From Clostridium pasteurianum (lineage in GTDB: Bacteria; Bacillota; Clostridia; Clostridiales; Clostridiaceae): DNA of 64,000 nucleotides. Made by a program: the position numbers and the translations under genes. The DNA lies in NCBI RefSeq assembly GCF_001705235.1, contig NZ_MCGV01000001.1:434001-498000 (forward strand). Reading direction: 5' to 3'. Below are positions 56,910 through 64,000 of this stretch, piece after piece. Numbering within the stretch: the stretch's first letter is position 1; every line of letters begins with the position of its first letter. A model generated the notes under the pieces. That model was given only the letters and a program-made list of their open reading frames with translations. It did not search any database and was not told the origin of the DNA.

Positions 56910-58190
56910 TTACTCAACAATAACAGCAAGACCATCAGGAATAACTGTTACTTTTGCATCTTTTCCTTCTATTTCATAAGCACGTTCTAATGCTTCTTCA
57001 AAAGTTTTTGCTAGTTCCATATGCATATCTTTAATAAGCTTTGGATCAACAAGATCAGAAACCATTATTACATGATGCTTTGAAAGAATACGTGCTAATA
57101 TTTGAGAAGTCCACTGATCTGGGATAGTATCTTGTCTTTTTGTATGAATAGCCTTTTCTAAAAATTCTTTAGGTGTTTTTGCATCAGCTAAATTTCTATA
57201 AAAACCTTCACCACCATGACCATCTGCACATCCTGCAACCATTATGATGACTCCATTTTCTTTATTTACAGCTTCTGCTGCTGTCATACCTTTTACAGCT
57301 TGATATATGTTTTGATCAAGAGGATATCCTCCATTAGTTGATACAGCAATATCACAAGGTACTTTTTTTACGCTTGCAAGTTCTTTTACAAAATTACATC
57401 CAGTTTCATGTGCCTTTTCAAGATCTCCTGCAAAAGATCCTATTATTTGCTTTTTGCCGTCAAGAACTACATTTAAAATGAATTTAAGTCCAGCTGTTTT
57501 AGCAGCATATAGCATGTCTTTATGAATTGGATTGCATTTTATATTACCAGTACGTGCTTTCTTTGAATTTATAAATTCACCGCAGTGGTTTGCCATAATT
57601 GTTCTATATGACGCAATTCCAGGTAATACAGATTTACGACCTCCTGAAAAACCAGCAAAGAAGTGAGATTCAATAAATCCTTCTGAAATAAGTAAATCTG
57701 CTTTGGCTGCAATTTTATTGATAATGCAAGGACCTCCTGAAGGAAGCATACCTATTTGCACCATAGAAGAATCATCAGTTGAAACGTGCATTACAATATT
57801 TTCGTTATTTACAATCTCTTCACCATATTTATTAACTAATTCTTCATGAGTAGATGGGCGATGAAAACCTGTAGCAACAAGTATTGTAATTTTTGCATCA
57901 GGTTCTACACTACGAATACGACGAAGTAATATAGGTGTAATAATCTTTGAAGGAACCGGACGTGTATGATCTGAACTAATTAAAACTATATTTTTCTTTC
58001 CTTTTACTAATTCCTCTAATTTGGGTGATCCAATTGGATTATCTAAAGATTTTTCAACAAGTTCTTCCTCAGATAAATCACTTTTATAATTTTCTGCTTT
58101 TGAATTTAAGACACCGACTAAATTTTCTTTGTTTATTTTTGCAACAATTTGTTTTTTGTCATAAGGTAATTTTATATTAATATACTCCAT
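56910..58190 (-). CDS. larA: Nickel-dependent lactate racemase LarA
   Basis: Interconverts D- and L-lactate using the nickel-pincer nucleotide bound to Lys. About 426 residues from the ATG at 58190 (AGG lies nine bases upstream; an earlier ATG lacks a good site). Conserved residues match L. plantarum LarA with a two-residue shift: H110 (in ATGFHRP), H176 (ESHFFAG), K186 (SGGRKSVLP, cofactor lysine) and H202 (ANHCGE). It is the first gene of larA-larD. Confidence 0.92.
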   Translation of the reverse strand: MEYINIKLPYDKKQIVAKINKENLVGVLNSKAENYKSDLSEEELVEKSLDNPIGSPKLEELVKGKKNIVLISSDHTRPVPSKIITPILLRRIRSVEPDAKITILVATGFHRPSTHEELVNKYGEEIVNNENIVMHVSTDDSSMVQIGMLPSGGPCIINKIAAKADLLISEGFIESHFFAGFSGGRKSVLPGIASYRTIMANHCGEFINSKKARTGNIKCNPIHKDMLYAAKTAGLKFILNVVLDGKKQIIGSFAGDLEKAHETGCNFVKELASVKKVPCDIAVSTNGGYPLDQNIYQAVKGMTAAEAVNKENGVIIMVAGCADGHGGEGFYRNLADAKTPKEFLEKAIHTKRQDTIPDQWTSQILARILSKHHVIMVSDLVDPKLIKDMHMELAKTFEEALERAYEIEGKDAKVTVIPDGLAVIVE

Positions 58191-58257
58191 TTTTATCATC
58201 CTTTCTCTATTTTTAGGAATTATATTCTAAAATCTTTCCCTTTTTTGTGTCGAAATT

Positions 58258-58263
58258 ATTATA
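58258..58263 (-). promoter_or_regulatory. Possible -10 element of larA
   Basis: TATAAT on the minus strand, about 70 bases before the larA start, in the space between the LysR terminator and larA. No clear -35. Confidence 0.35.
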
Positions 58264-58289
58264 GTTCAGTAGAATAATGTTGTATAGCA

Positions 58290-58349
58290 AAAAAAAAAGA
58301 TAGCTGACATAAAAAAAATTTATAACAAAATTAATTTTATGCCAGCTAT
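58290..58349 (-). terminator. Terminator between the LysR gene and larA
   Basis: Arms TAGCTGACATAAAA (58301-58314) and TTTTATGCCAGCTA (58335-58348), one mismatch. On the minus strand it is followed by a run of ten T. Confidence 0.85.
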
Positions 58350-58363
58350 AATAAATTTAGTTT

Positions 58364-59251
58364 CTACTTTGTTTTGTTTAATTTAATAACATAATCAACA
58401 AACAACTTTATCGCCCTATATTTTGGATTTTCTTTTTTGTATAATAGAAAAGCTTCAATATAATATGCAGGTTCAATATTAGCGAATGCATTCTTATTGC
58501 TAATTTCAAGTTCATTAAGGATAGGTTCTGTAACAAGTCCTCCCGTAGTATTTACCTTGCAATATCGTATTATTGCATATGGAGATGGTAACTGCGCGGC
58601 AATCTTCGGCATTTTACCAACAGCATTAAAATATCTATCACTTATTCTACTCATGAAATTATCTGGTGGATATTTTGCTAAAGAAAAATTCAACATTGTT
58701 TGTATGCTTATTGTGTCACCTATTTCCTTAATATTAGGTGCATAGTATACTACTTTATCTTTTCTAAATAACTTTTTTTCAAAGTTGTCCAAATTTTCAT
58801 CACCTAAAAGAAAAGTAGAAGCAATATCAATTTTTCCATTATTTAATGCTCTTATAAGCTCATCTTTTTCCATACTATAAACAGTAATTGATATATTATT
58901 GTTCTCCCGAAAATATGTTACATACTTATTCATCAATACATCTCCAAGTGATGTTAGTATGCCAACTTTCAATTCTACTGCTTTTTTACCGCCCTTTTGT
59001 TGAAAATCATAAATTGCCCCCACCAGTTCTGGCAGCGTTCTACTTATGCATTCATAAAATCTTTCTCCATCAGACGTTAAAGTACTACCTCTATTTGACC
59101 GTATAATTAGTTTTACTCCTAAAATTTCTTCAAGTTTCTTCATTTGGAAACTAAAAGCTGATTGTGTTATGTTAGCTTGATTTGCTGCAAGTGTAAAATT
59201 ACGCACTTTCACATAAATTATAAAATTCTCTAACTCTTGAATACTAGGCAA
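58364..59251 (-). CDS. LysR-family transcriptional regulator
   Basis: 295 residues. HTH near the start: LAANQANITQSAFSFQMKKLE, then the substrate-binding domain (about 90-290). The first codon is probably TTG at 59251, since no ATG with a good site lies near. Placed before larA on the same strand, with a terminator between, so it may regulate the lar genes; the inducer could be lactate. This is inferred from position. Confidence 0.8.
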   Translation of the reverse strand: MPSIQELENFIIYVKVRNFTLAANQANITQSAFSFQMKKLEEILGVKLIIRSNRGSTLTSDGERFYECISRTLPELVGAIYDFQQKGGKKAVELKVGILTSLGDVLMNKYVTYFRENNNISITVYSMEKDELIRALNNGKIDIASTFLLGDENLDNFEKKLFRKDKVVYYAPNIKEIGDTISIQTMLNFSLAKYPPDNFMSRISDRYFNAVGKMPKIAAQLPSPYAIIRYCKVNTTGGLVTEPILNELEISNKNAFANIEPAYYIEAFLLYKKENPKYRAIKLFVDYVIKLNKTK

Positions 59252-59410
59252 CTCTTTTATTTAAATCACATCCTGACTTTTTGTAATATATCATATATAT
59301 TTTTTAATTGCAATAGTATCCTTTACAGTTCTTTCTATTTTATAATTTTAAAAATAAGAACCTCATTTACACTCATTAATTTTAAAATAAATGTAAAGAG
59401 GTTCATACTA

Positions 59411-60430
59411 TTACCTACAACTTTTTATTCCTTTTTCCAGTAACTCCATTTGTAATAATGTTTGCTCGTCAGTAACAGTCTTGTCTTTACCGTTTATAAT
59501 CGCTTCATATAAATCATCATATACCCTACCGTAATCACCATTAACAGACTTTACCTTTTCCTCATGTATATCTCCACTATCATCCACATATGTAAGTACA
59601 CCATACTGTGAAAGTGTATCAACACCAAAATCCTTGTTTTCTGGCATATGAAATAACTTTAAATGTTCTTCTTGACGATCCTTTGTTTCTTTTACAAAAC
59701 ATCCCTTTTTGCCATATACCACAAAACTTGGTCTTGCCTTTATTCTAAAGTAACTTGACTTCACAGATACTTTTAAAGTTCCATAATATAAATCCAAATC
59801 AAAATAATCATTCATCCTACCTGTCCCTAATAATTGTCTTACATCATAATGAATATCATCTGGTTTACCAAAATAGCTAATTACTTGATCCAAAGTATGA
59901 CATGCATGACTATATAAAAATGATGAATCCCGATCAAATTTAGTAACAGATTCAGGTACTTCTGGTCTAAAATAATCAAAGTTCATTTCTATTTCTAATA
60001 ATTCACCAAGTTCTCCTTCCTCTATAACTTTTTGAACTGTTAAGAAATCACTATCAAAACGCCTATTTTGATAACACTGAACAATTAATCCTTTTTCTTT
60101 TGCCAGCTTGAAAATTTCTTTTGCTTGTTCTGAATCTTCCATAAATGGCTTTTCAACTAGACAATTTTTATTGTGTTCTAATACCATTTTTGCATTTTCA
60201 TAATGTATTTGATGTGGTGTACAAATTACAATTAATTGTATTTCCTCATCATTTAATAACTCATCTAAATTTGAAGTATAATTTACTCCATCAATTCTTT
60301 TCCATATACTTTGAGGATGAGGCCTTCTTTCATAGATTGTTTTTACTTTAATATTTTTTCTTTGTAATACAAACGGTAAGTGATATCTATTAGTGCTTTT
60401 ACCATTTCCTATATAACCAATTGTAAGCAT
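59411..60430 (-). CDS. Gfo/Idh/MocA-family oxidoreductase
   Basis: 339 residues. N-terminal NAD(P)-binding GYIGNGKSTNRYHLPF, then the motif EKPF (about 94-97) with the catalytic-type Lys. C-terminal alpha/beta domain. Substrate is a sugar, sugar acid or inositol type and cannot be named. AAAGGAGG precedes the ATG and is shared with the end of an aldo/keto reductase pseudogene. Confidence 0.85.
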   Translation of the reverse strand: MLTIGYIGNGKSTNRYHLPFVLQRKNIKVKTIYERRPHPQSIWKRIDGVNYTSNLDELLNDEEIQLIVICTPHQIHYENAKMVLEHNKNCLVEKPFMEDSEQAKEIFKLAKEKGLIVQCYQNRRFDSDFLTVQKVIEEGELGELLEIEMNFDYFRPEVPESVTKFDRDSSFLYSHACHTLDQVISYFGKPDDIHYDVRQLLGTGRMNDYFDLDLYYGTLKVSVKSSYFRIKARPSFVVYGKKGCFVKETKDRQEEHLKLFHMPENKDFGVDTLSQYGVLTYVDDSGDIHEEKVKSVNGDYGRVYDDLYEAIINGKDKTVTDEQTLLQMELLEKGIKSCR

Positions 60431-60436
60431 AATATG

Positions 60437-60751
60437 TCCTCCTTTTAAAATCTATAAATCCAATTCTCACTAAATCATTCAAAGTCTCCATTGTTTCTTC
60501 TATAGGAGTATTATAATCCCAACGGTGGATAATATAAAGGTCTAGATAATCAGTTTGTAATCTTTCTAAAGTTTTATCGATTTTAAAAAATTAATTTCTA
60601 GTAGGTCTAATGCACGTTTAATTATTTCACGGCTGTGCCTTTCATCTAGTGACCATAGCTCTCTTCCTCTACTAGGCTCTCCAAATCCCATACATCCTAA
60701 ACATAGTTTAGATACCTCTAATCCTGTACTTCCCAACTTTACATATTTCAT
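60437..60751 (-). pseudogene. Aldo/keto reductase with internal deletion
   Basis: The first 45 or so residues start MKYVKLGSTGLEVSKLCLG and run to IIKRALDLL. A jump in frame leads straight to TLERLQTDYLDLYIIHRWDY then TPIEETMETLND. The intact paralogue at 61399 shows that about 50 residues, including the catalytic Tyr region, are gone, as are all residues after about 155. It ends in the ribosome-binding site of the next gene. Confidence 0.8.
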
Positions 60752-60755
60752 TTTG

Positions 60756-61225
60756 TACCCCAAGCTTTCCAATAATTTTTGCCTTTTCTTAACTTTAAAT
60801 AGTACTATTAAAAATATTCCCCAAATAGCAATTAAGCTAATAATTAGACTTATTGGAGCTGTAACTATCATTTGAATTCCCGTTAAAACTGTTACTAATC
60901 CCACTACCATTATTGAAGCGCCTAAATAATTAACCTTTTCATTGACAGTGCTCTTTTAACTTCACTGAAGAAAATTTTCAAATAGTAAGGTAGCCATTTG
61001 ATATGCCTTCTTATTTTCTATACGTTCTCCTAATTTGCTCCAAAGTGGAGTTACAACTGCCATACCCAATAAGAAGACAGCTACTATCCAGCCCATATAT
61101 TCAATTCCGTGCAAATCACTTATAATTGCTAGCAGGGCAGTATTAATGATTGTTCCATCTAGACCTGCCATTGCATTTGACAATAGCAGTGCCAGTGTTA
61201 CAATCAAAATTCCTTTCTTCTTCAT
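60756..61225 (-). pseudogene. MFS drug transporter (EmrB/QacA type) reduced to both ends
   Basis: N-terminal part 60962-61225 (two membrane helices, NAMAGLDGTIINTALLAI typical of the 14-helix drug family). C-terminal part about 60756-60955 in another frame (NEKVNYLGASIMVVGLV). The central helices are absent, so about 300 residues have been lost by deletion. Continues directly into the aldo/keto reductase fragment. Confidence 0.75.
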
Positions 61226-61240
61226 ATAAAAAATTTCCTC

Positions 61241-61390
61241 CTATATATAACGCATAAGTTCTATTACATTGTTACAATTTAAAATTTTATATTTAAATAC
61301 TTTCATTGAGCCAACATTGGAATTAAGTTCATCTTTTGCAGTTTCTGCGCACTGTGTATAATCTAATGGATAATCGTTTCCTTTCTTCTA
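61241..61390 (-). pseudogene. Flavodoxin-like fragment
   Basis: Minus-strand frame from about 61390: KKGNDYPLDYTQCAETAKDE, LNSN, and a stop at 61241. The pattern Y-P-x-D-Y-x-x-C-x-x-x-A-K-x-E-L resembles the middle of flavodoxin-type proteins of this group. Too short to function. Identification is tentative. Confidence 0.45.
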
Positions 61391-61398
61391 CTTACTAC

Positions 61399-62388
61399 TT
61401 AATCTAATTTTCGTCCCATTAAACCTACTAACTTATGTGGTACATATGCTTCTTCTAAATATGCTATTTCCTCTGCTGTTAATTTAACTGAAATAGCTTT
61501 TACTGCATCCTCTACATGAGAAATTTTAGTTGTTCCAACAACAGGGGATGTTACTTTAGTTAGTAGCCATCCAAGCGCAATCTGAATTCTAGTCATCCCC
61601 TTCTTTTCAGCCAATTCTGCTACCCTATCAATAATGATGGCATCTTGCCTTGCTGCACCAGCATATTTTCCTTTTGCATAAGTATCTTCTTCTAATCTCT
61701 TTGATGTCTCTGTACGAGGCTTCACCAAACGCCCTGAGGCAAGTGGACTATATGGTGTAATTGCAATATTTTCTTCCCTGCAGTAAGGAATCATCTCTCT
61801 TTCTTCCTCTCGAAACAATAAGTTATAATGTCCTTGAATAGACTGAAACTGTGACCAGCCATTCATTTTAGCTATACAATTTGCCTTTGCAATCTGCCAT
61901 GCAAAACAATTAGAAATTCCAATATATCTAACTTTTCCTGATTTTACCGTCCCATTCAAAGCTTCCATAATATCCTCAATAGGCGTATTATAGTCCCAAA
62001 AATGATAAATATATAGATCAATATAATCTGTACTAAGATTTTTCAAACTCATATCAAGTAACTTATTTATGTGTTCTCTAGCACTAACATTATTTTCAAT
62101 TTCATCTGGAGTTCTTGGAAAAAACTTTGTTGCTAAAATTATATCCTCACGCTTAGCACATTCTTTAATTGCCCGCCCTACGTACTGCTCACTAGTTCCA
62201 TTTGAGTATCCTATGGCAGTATCAATAAAATTTATCCCTAAATCCAGTGCACGTTTGATTATTTGTTTTGATTTTTCTTCATCCAAGGTCCAGGTATGCT
62301 GCCCAACGTTTGCAGCTCCAAATCCCATGGTTCCTAAGCATAATCTGGATACATTTAAATCTGTTTTTCCTAATTTTGTATACTCCAT
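61399..62388 (-). CDS. Aldo/keto reductase
   Basis: 329 residues, full length. Catalytic Asp/Tyr in FIDTAIGYSNGTSEQYVG, Lys in IILATKFFP and His in LYIYHFWDYNTP (the tetrad is present). NADPH-binding region near the end (SPVVGTTKISHVEDAVKA). Reduces aldehydes or ketones, substrate unknown. A MerR-type promoter lies about 195 bases upstream. Confidence 0.9.
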   Translation of the reverse strand: MEYTKLGKTDLNVSRLCLGTMGFGAANVGQHTWTLDEEKSKQIIKRALDLGINFIDTAIGYSNGTSEQYVGRAIKECAKREDIILATKFFPRTPDEIENNVSAREHINKLLDMSLKNLSTDYIDLYIYHFWDYNTPIEDIMEALNGTVKSGKVRYIGISNCFAWQIAKANCIAKMNGWSQFQSIQGHYNLLFREEEREMIPYCREENIAITPYSPLASGRLVKPRTETSKRLEEDTYAKGKYAGAARQDAIIIDRVAELAEKKGMTRIQIALGWLLTKVTSPVVGTTKISHVEDAVKAISVKLTAEEIAYLEEAYVPHKLVGLMGRKLD

Positions 62389-62582
62389 ATTATTTTACAA
62401 CCTTTCTTAGCCTTATTATTAAAATCACTTAGTTTAAAATGTAATTTTGTTGGGTTACAATAACTGAAATTTCCTAGCATCATTTATTTCTCCTATTATT
62501 ATCACTTTTTATTTGTATTATTAATATTTTTCTTACTTATTATTAGTTTCATACTATTATCCCCTTCAGTTTCCTTAATATT
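62389..62582. other. Leader of the aldo/keto reductase gene
   Basis: AT-rich transcript leader between the promoter at 62583-62613 and the start codon. No gene seen. Confidence 0.4.
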
Positions 62583-62613
62583 GTTATACTCCTTAGAGTC
62601 CACTCCAAGTCAA
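62583..62613 (-). promoter_or_regulatory. MerR-type promoter before the aldo/keto reductase
   Basis: Minus strand: TTGACT (62608-62613), 19 bases, TATAAC (62583-62588). The dyad CTTGGAGTGGACTCTAAG is the classical operator of the AdhR/NmlR-type MerR group, which respond to aldehydes. No MerR gene is next to it in the window. Confidence 0.8.
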
Positions 62614-62694
62614 TTACTATTTTCACAAAAATAGAATTACAAAAAATGCCACTAGATTTTATTAATCCAATGGCATAATGTTAATTTCAGTTTT

Positions 62695-64000
62695 CTACAA
62701 TCCAATTAATATATCATTTATATCCTCACTAACATTCCTTCTTTCACTGTAAACCCAGTCTACATCAAATTCCAAATTAAATATCTTAGAGAAAGAATAA
62801 TACATATTTATCTTTTGATAGTAAATTTCTAAATCATCTAAATCACCTGTAAAGCATTCTGGTCTAGATAAACTATCCTTCTTATTAATAAAAAGCTCTT
62901 CTACATAATTTAAAAATGTGTACATCAAAGGTGACTTTGATATGTCAAATGGTACCTTTAAAAGTTCCCATTCAATTTCTTCTTTAAGCTTATATCCTTT
63001 TATTCTATCTAGAACCGTTAAGTAGTCACTAATATCCATCTTGCTATAATAATCTAATTTTTCCTCTCTAGTACTCCATAAAGCTAATTTTTCACTTAAA
63101 GGCAGTCCCTTAATCTTAAGTATTGCATCTGATGGACCAATAACAGCACTCTCTATTGTTTTATCCTTTGCTTCAAGTTTATCTATAATAAAATCTTGAT
63201 TATAATCAGTGCAGGCTACATAACCTTCATCATAAATGCCAATTCGCCCTGCACGACCAGCTATTTGTTTTACTTCTTGTGAGGTTAGTTCTCTTATTTC
63301 TTCGCCATCAAACTTTTTTATATTTAGAAAAATAATTCTTCTAATAGGCAGATTAACTCCCATGCCTATTGCATCTGTAGTTATTAAAATCTTTGTAATT
63401 TTGTTTATAAATTGCTGATATTGTGACTTTCTAACTTCTGGCGGCAAATCTCCATATATTACACTAACCTTTACGCCCCTATTAGAATAGTTTTGTGCAA
63501 TTTCTAAAACTCGCTTTTTTGAAAATACTACAACAGCATCTCCTTTTTTAATATCCCTATACCTGAAGTTTTTCTCTTCAACAATTAAAGGTATTGCTCT
63601 TGTATATTCTTTTATTTCGTAATCATCTTTGCAATCTTTCAAAACAGTTTCTAATATGTATCTAGCATTAGCCGCTCCACATATATGAATTTCATCGCAC
63701 TTAAGACCTAGCAAAGCTCTGCTCCATGCCATTCCTCTGTGTTCATCCTTAATCATTTGTATTTCATCGATAACTGCAATATCATAATGCTCTTTTAAAT
63801 TAACCTTCTCTATTGTGCAGGAAATATGGGTTGCTCCTGGTTTTAATATTTCTTCTTCACCAGTTAATAAATCACAAACTATTCCCTCACTATTTAGTTT
63901 TTCAAAATTCTCTAAAGCAAGAATTCTAAGCGGTGATAAATATATACCCTTTCTTGCTGTTTTAAGACGTTCTACAGCATTATAAGTTTTACCTGTATTT
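62695..64000 (-). CDS. SUV3-like RNA helicase, second copy (partial, runs off the window)
   Basis: At least 434 residues of a helicase closely similar to the protein at 43984-45741. Visible motifs are NTGKTYNAVERL at the window edge, IDEIQMIKD, TTDAIGMGVNLPI and QIAGRAGRIGIYDEG. The C-terminal end is complete; the N-terminal third lies beyond position 64000. Unlike copy 1 it has no ASCH gene behind it; its own downstream neighbour is the aldo/keto reductase promoter. Confidence 0.88.
   Translation of the reverse strand, partial: NTGKTYNAVERLKTARKGIYLSPLRILALENFEKLNSEGIVCDLLTGEEEILKPGATHISCTIEKVNLKEHYDIAVIDEIQMIKDEHRGMAWSRALLGLKCDEIHICGAANARYILETVLKDCKDDYEIKEYTRAIPLIVEEKNFRYRDIKKGDAVVVFSKKRVLEIAQNYSNRGVKVSVIYGDLPPEVRKSQYQQFINKITKILITTDAIGMGVNLPIRRIIFLNIKKFDGEEIRELTSQEVKQIAGRAGRIGIYDEGYVACTDYNQDFIIDKLEAKDKTIESAVIGPSDAILKIKGLPLSEKLALWSTREEKLDYYSKMDISDYLTVLDRIKGYKLKEEIEWELLKVPFDISKSPLMYTFLNYVEELFINKKDSLSRPECFTGDLDDLEIYYQKINMYYSFSKIFNLEFDVDWVYSERRNVSEDINDILIGL

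Overview
This is an AT-rich stretch of a chromosome from a low-GC Gram-positive anaerobe, almost certainly a Clostridium sensu stricto. The grounds are strong GGAGG ribosome-binding sites, AT-rich codon use, U-rich hairpin terminators, and a gene set typical of that group (LTA synthase, dut, dgt, PucR-type and MerR-type regulators, an RRNPP-type XRE/TPR regulator, large serine recombinase remains). No rRNA, tRNA or CRISPR array was seen.

Layout. 0-4.2 kb: a sugar-acid/beta-glucoside island (enolase-superfamily dehydratase, remnant of a PTS EIIA domain, GH4 6-phospho-beta-glucosidase, RpiR regulator). 4.6-11.5 kb: a decayed integrated segment bounded by two direct copies of ywbE plus the 3' end of a 23S rRNA uracil methyltransferase gene. 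The wreck of a large serine recombinase lies against one copy, and IclR, LysR, an AEC permease, a panE remnant and an MFS remnant lie inside. 11.6-18.8 kb: housekeeping genes (LTA synthase, HAD protein, cis-prenyltransferase, galE, dGTPase). 19.7-30.2 kb: a putrescine uptake and catabolism cluster (PotABCD, putrescine aminotransferase, aldehyde dehydrogenase, GABA aminotransferase, PucR regulator). Together these would import putrescine and convert it through 4-aminobutanal and GABA to succinate semialdehyde. 30.4-43.5 kb: dut, a chemoreceptor, an IS21 fragment, cell-wall enzymes, acetyltransferases, a peptide quorum-sensing pair and small hypothetical genes. 43.5-49.9 kb: ASCH protein, SUV3-like helicase, DEAD-box helicase, and a MATE pump with its MerR regulator. 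50.3-59.3 kb: a complete nickel-pincer lactate racemase system (larA, larD-like channel, NikMN-Q-O nickel ECF transporter, larC, larE, larB) with a LysR gene upstream. 59.4-64 kb: an oxidoreductase region with one intact aldo/keto reductase and three truncated neighbours, then a second SUV3-like helicase that runs off the window.

The most unusual structure is a family of long palindromic intergenic elements (about 130-230 bp; seven full-size copies, two reduced copies, and a 223-bp tandem array). Each has a conserved core loop (AATAACTCGCT ... GCTCANACAAATT), stem sequences that differ between copies but stay self-complementary, outer arms that in several copies mirror the last codons of the neighbouring gene, and a separate tail hairpin on the far side. 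I do not recognise them as a named repeat family.

Two other highlights. One is an XRE/TPR regulator (36893-38197) followed 17 bases later by a 38-residue secreted peptide gene ending in HYPVWPW, which looks like an RRNPP quorum-sensing pair. The other is three promoters with 19-bp spacers and MerR-type dyads, ahead of the MATE/MerR operon, the nickel transporter and the aldo/keto reductase.
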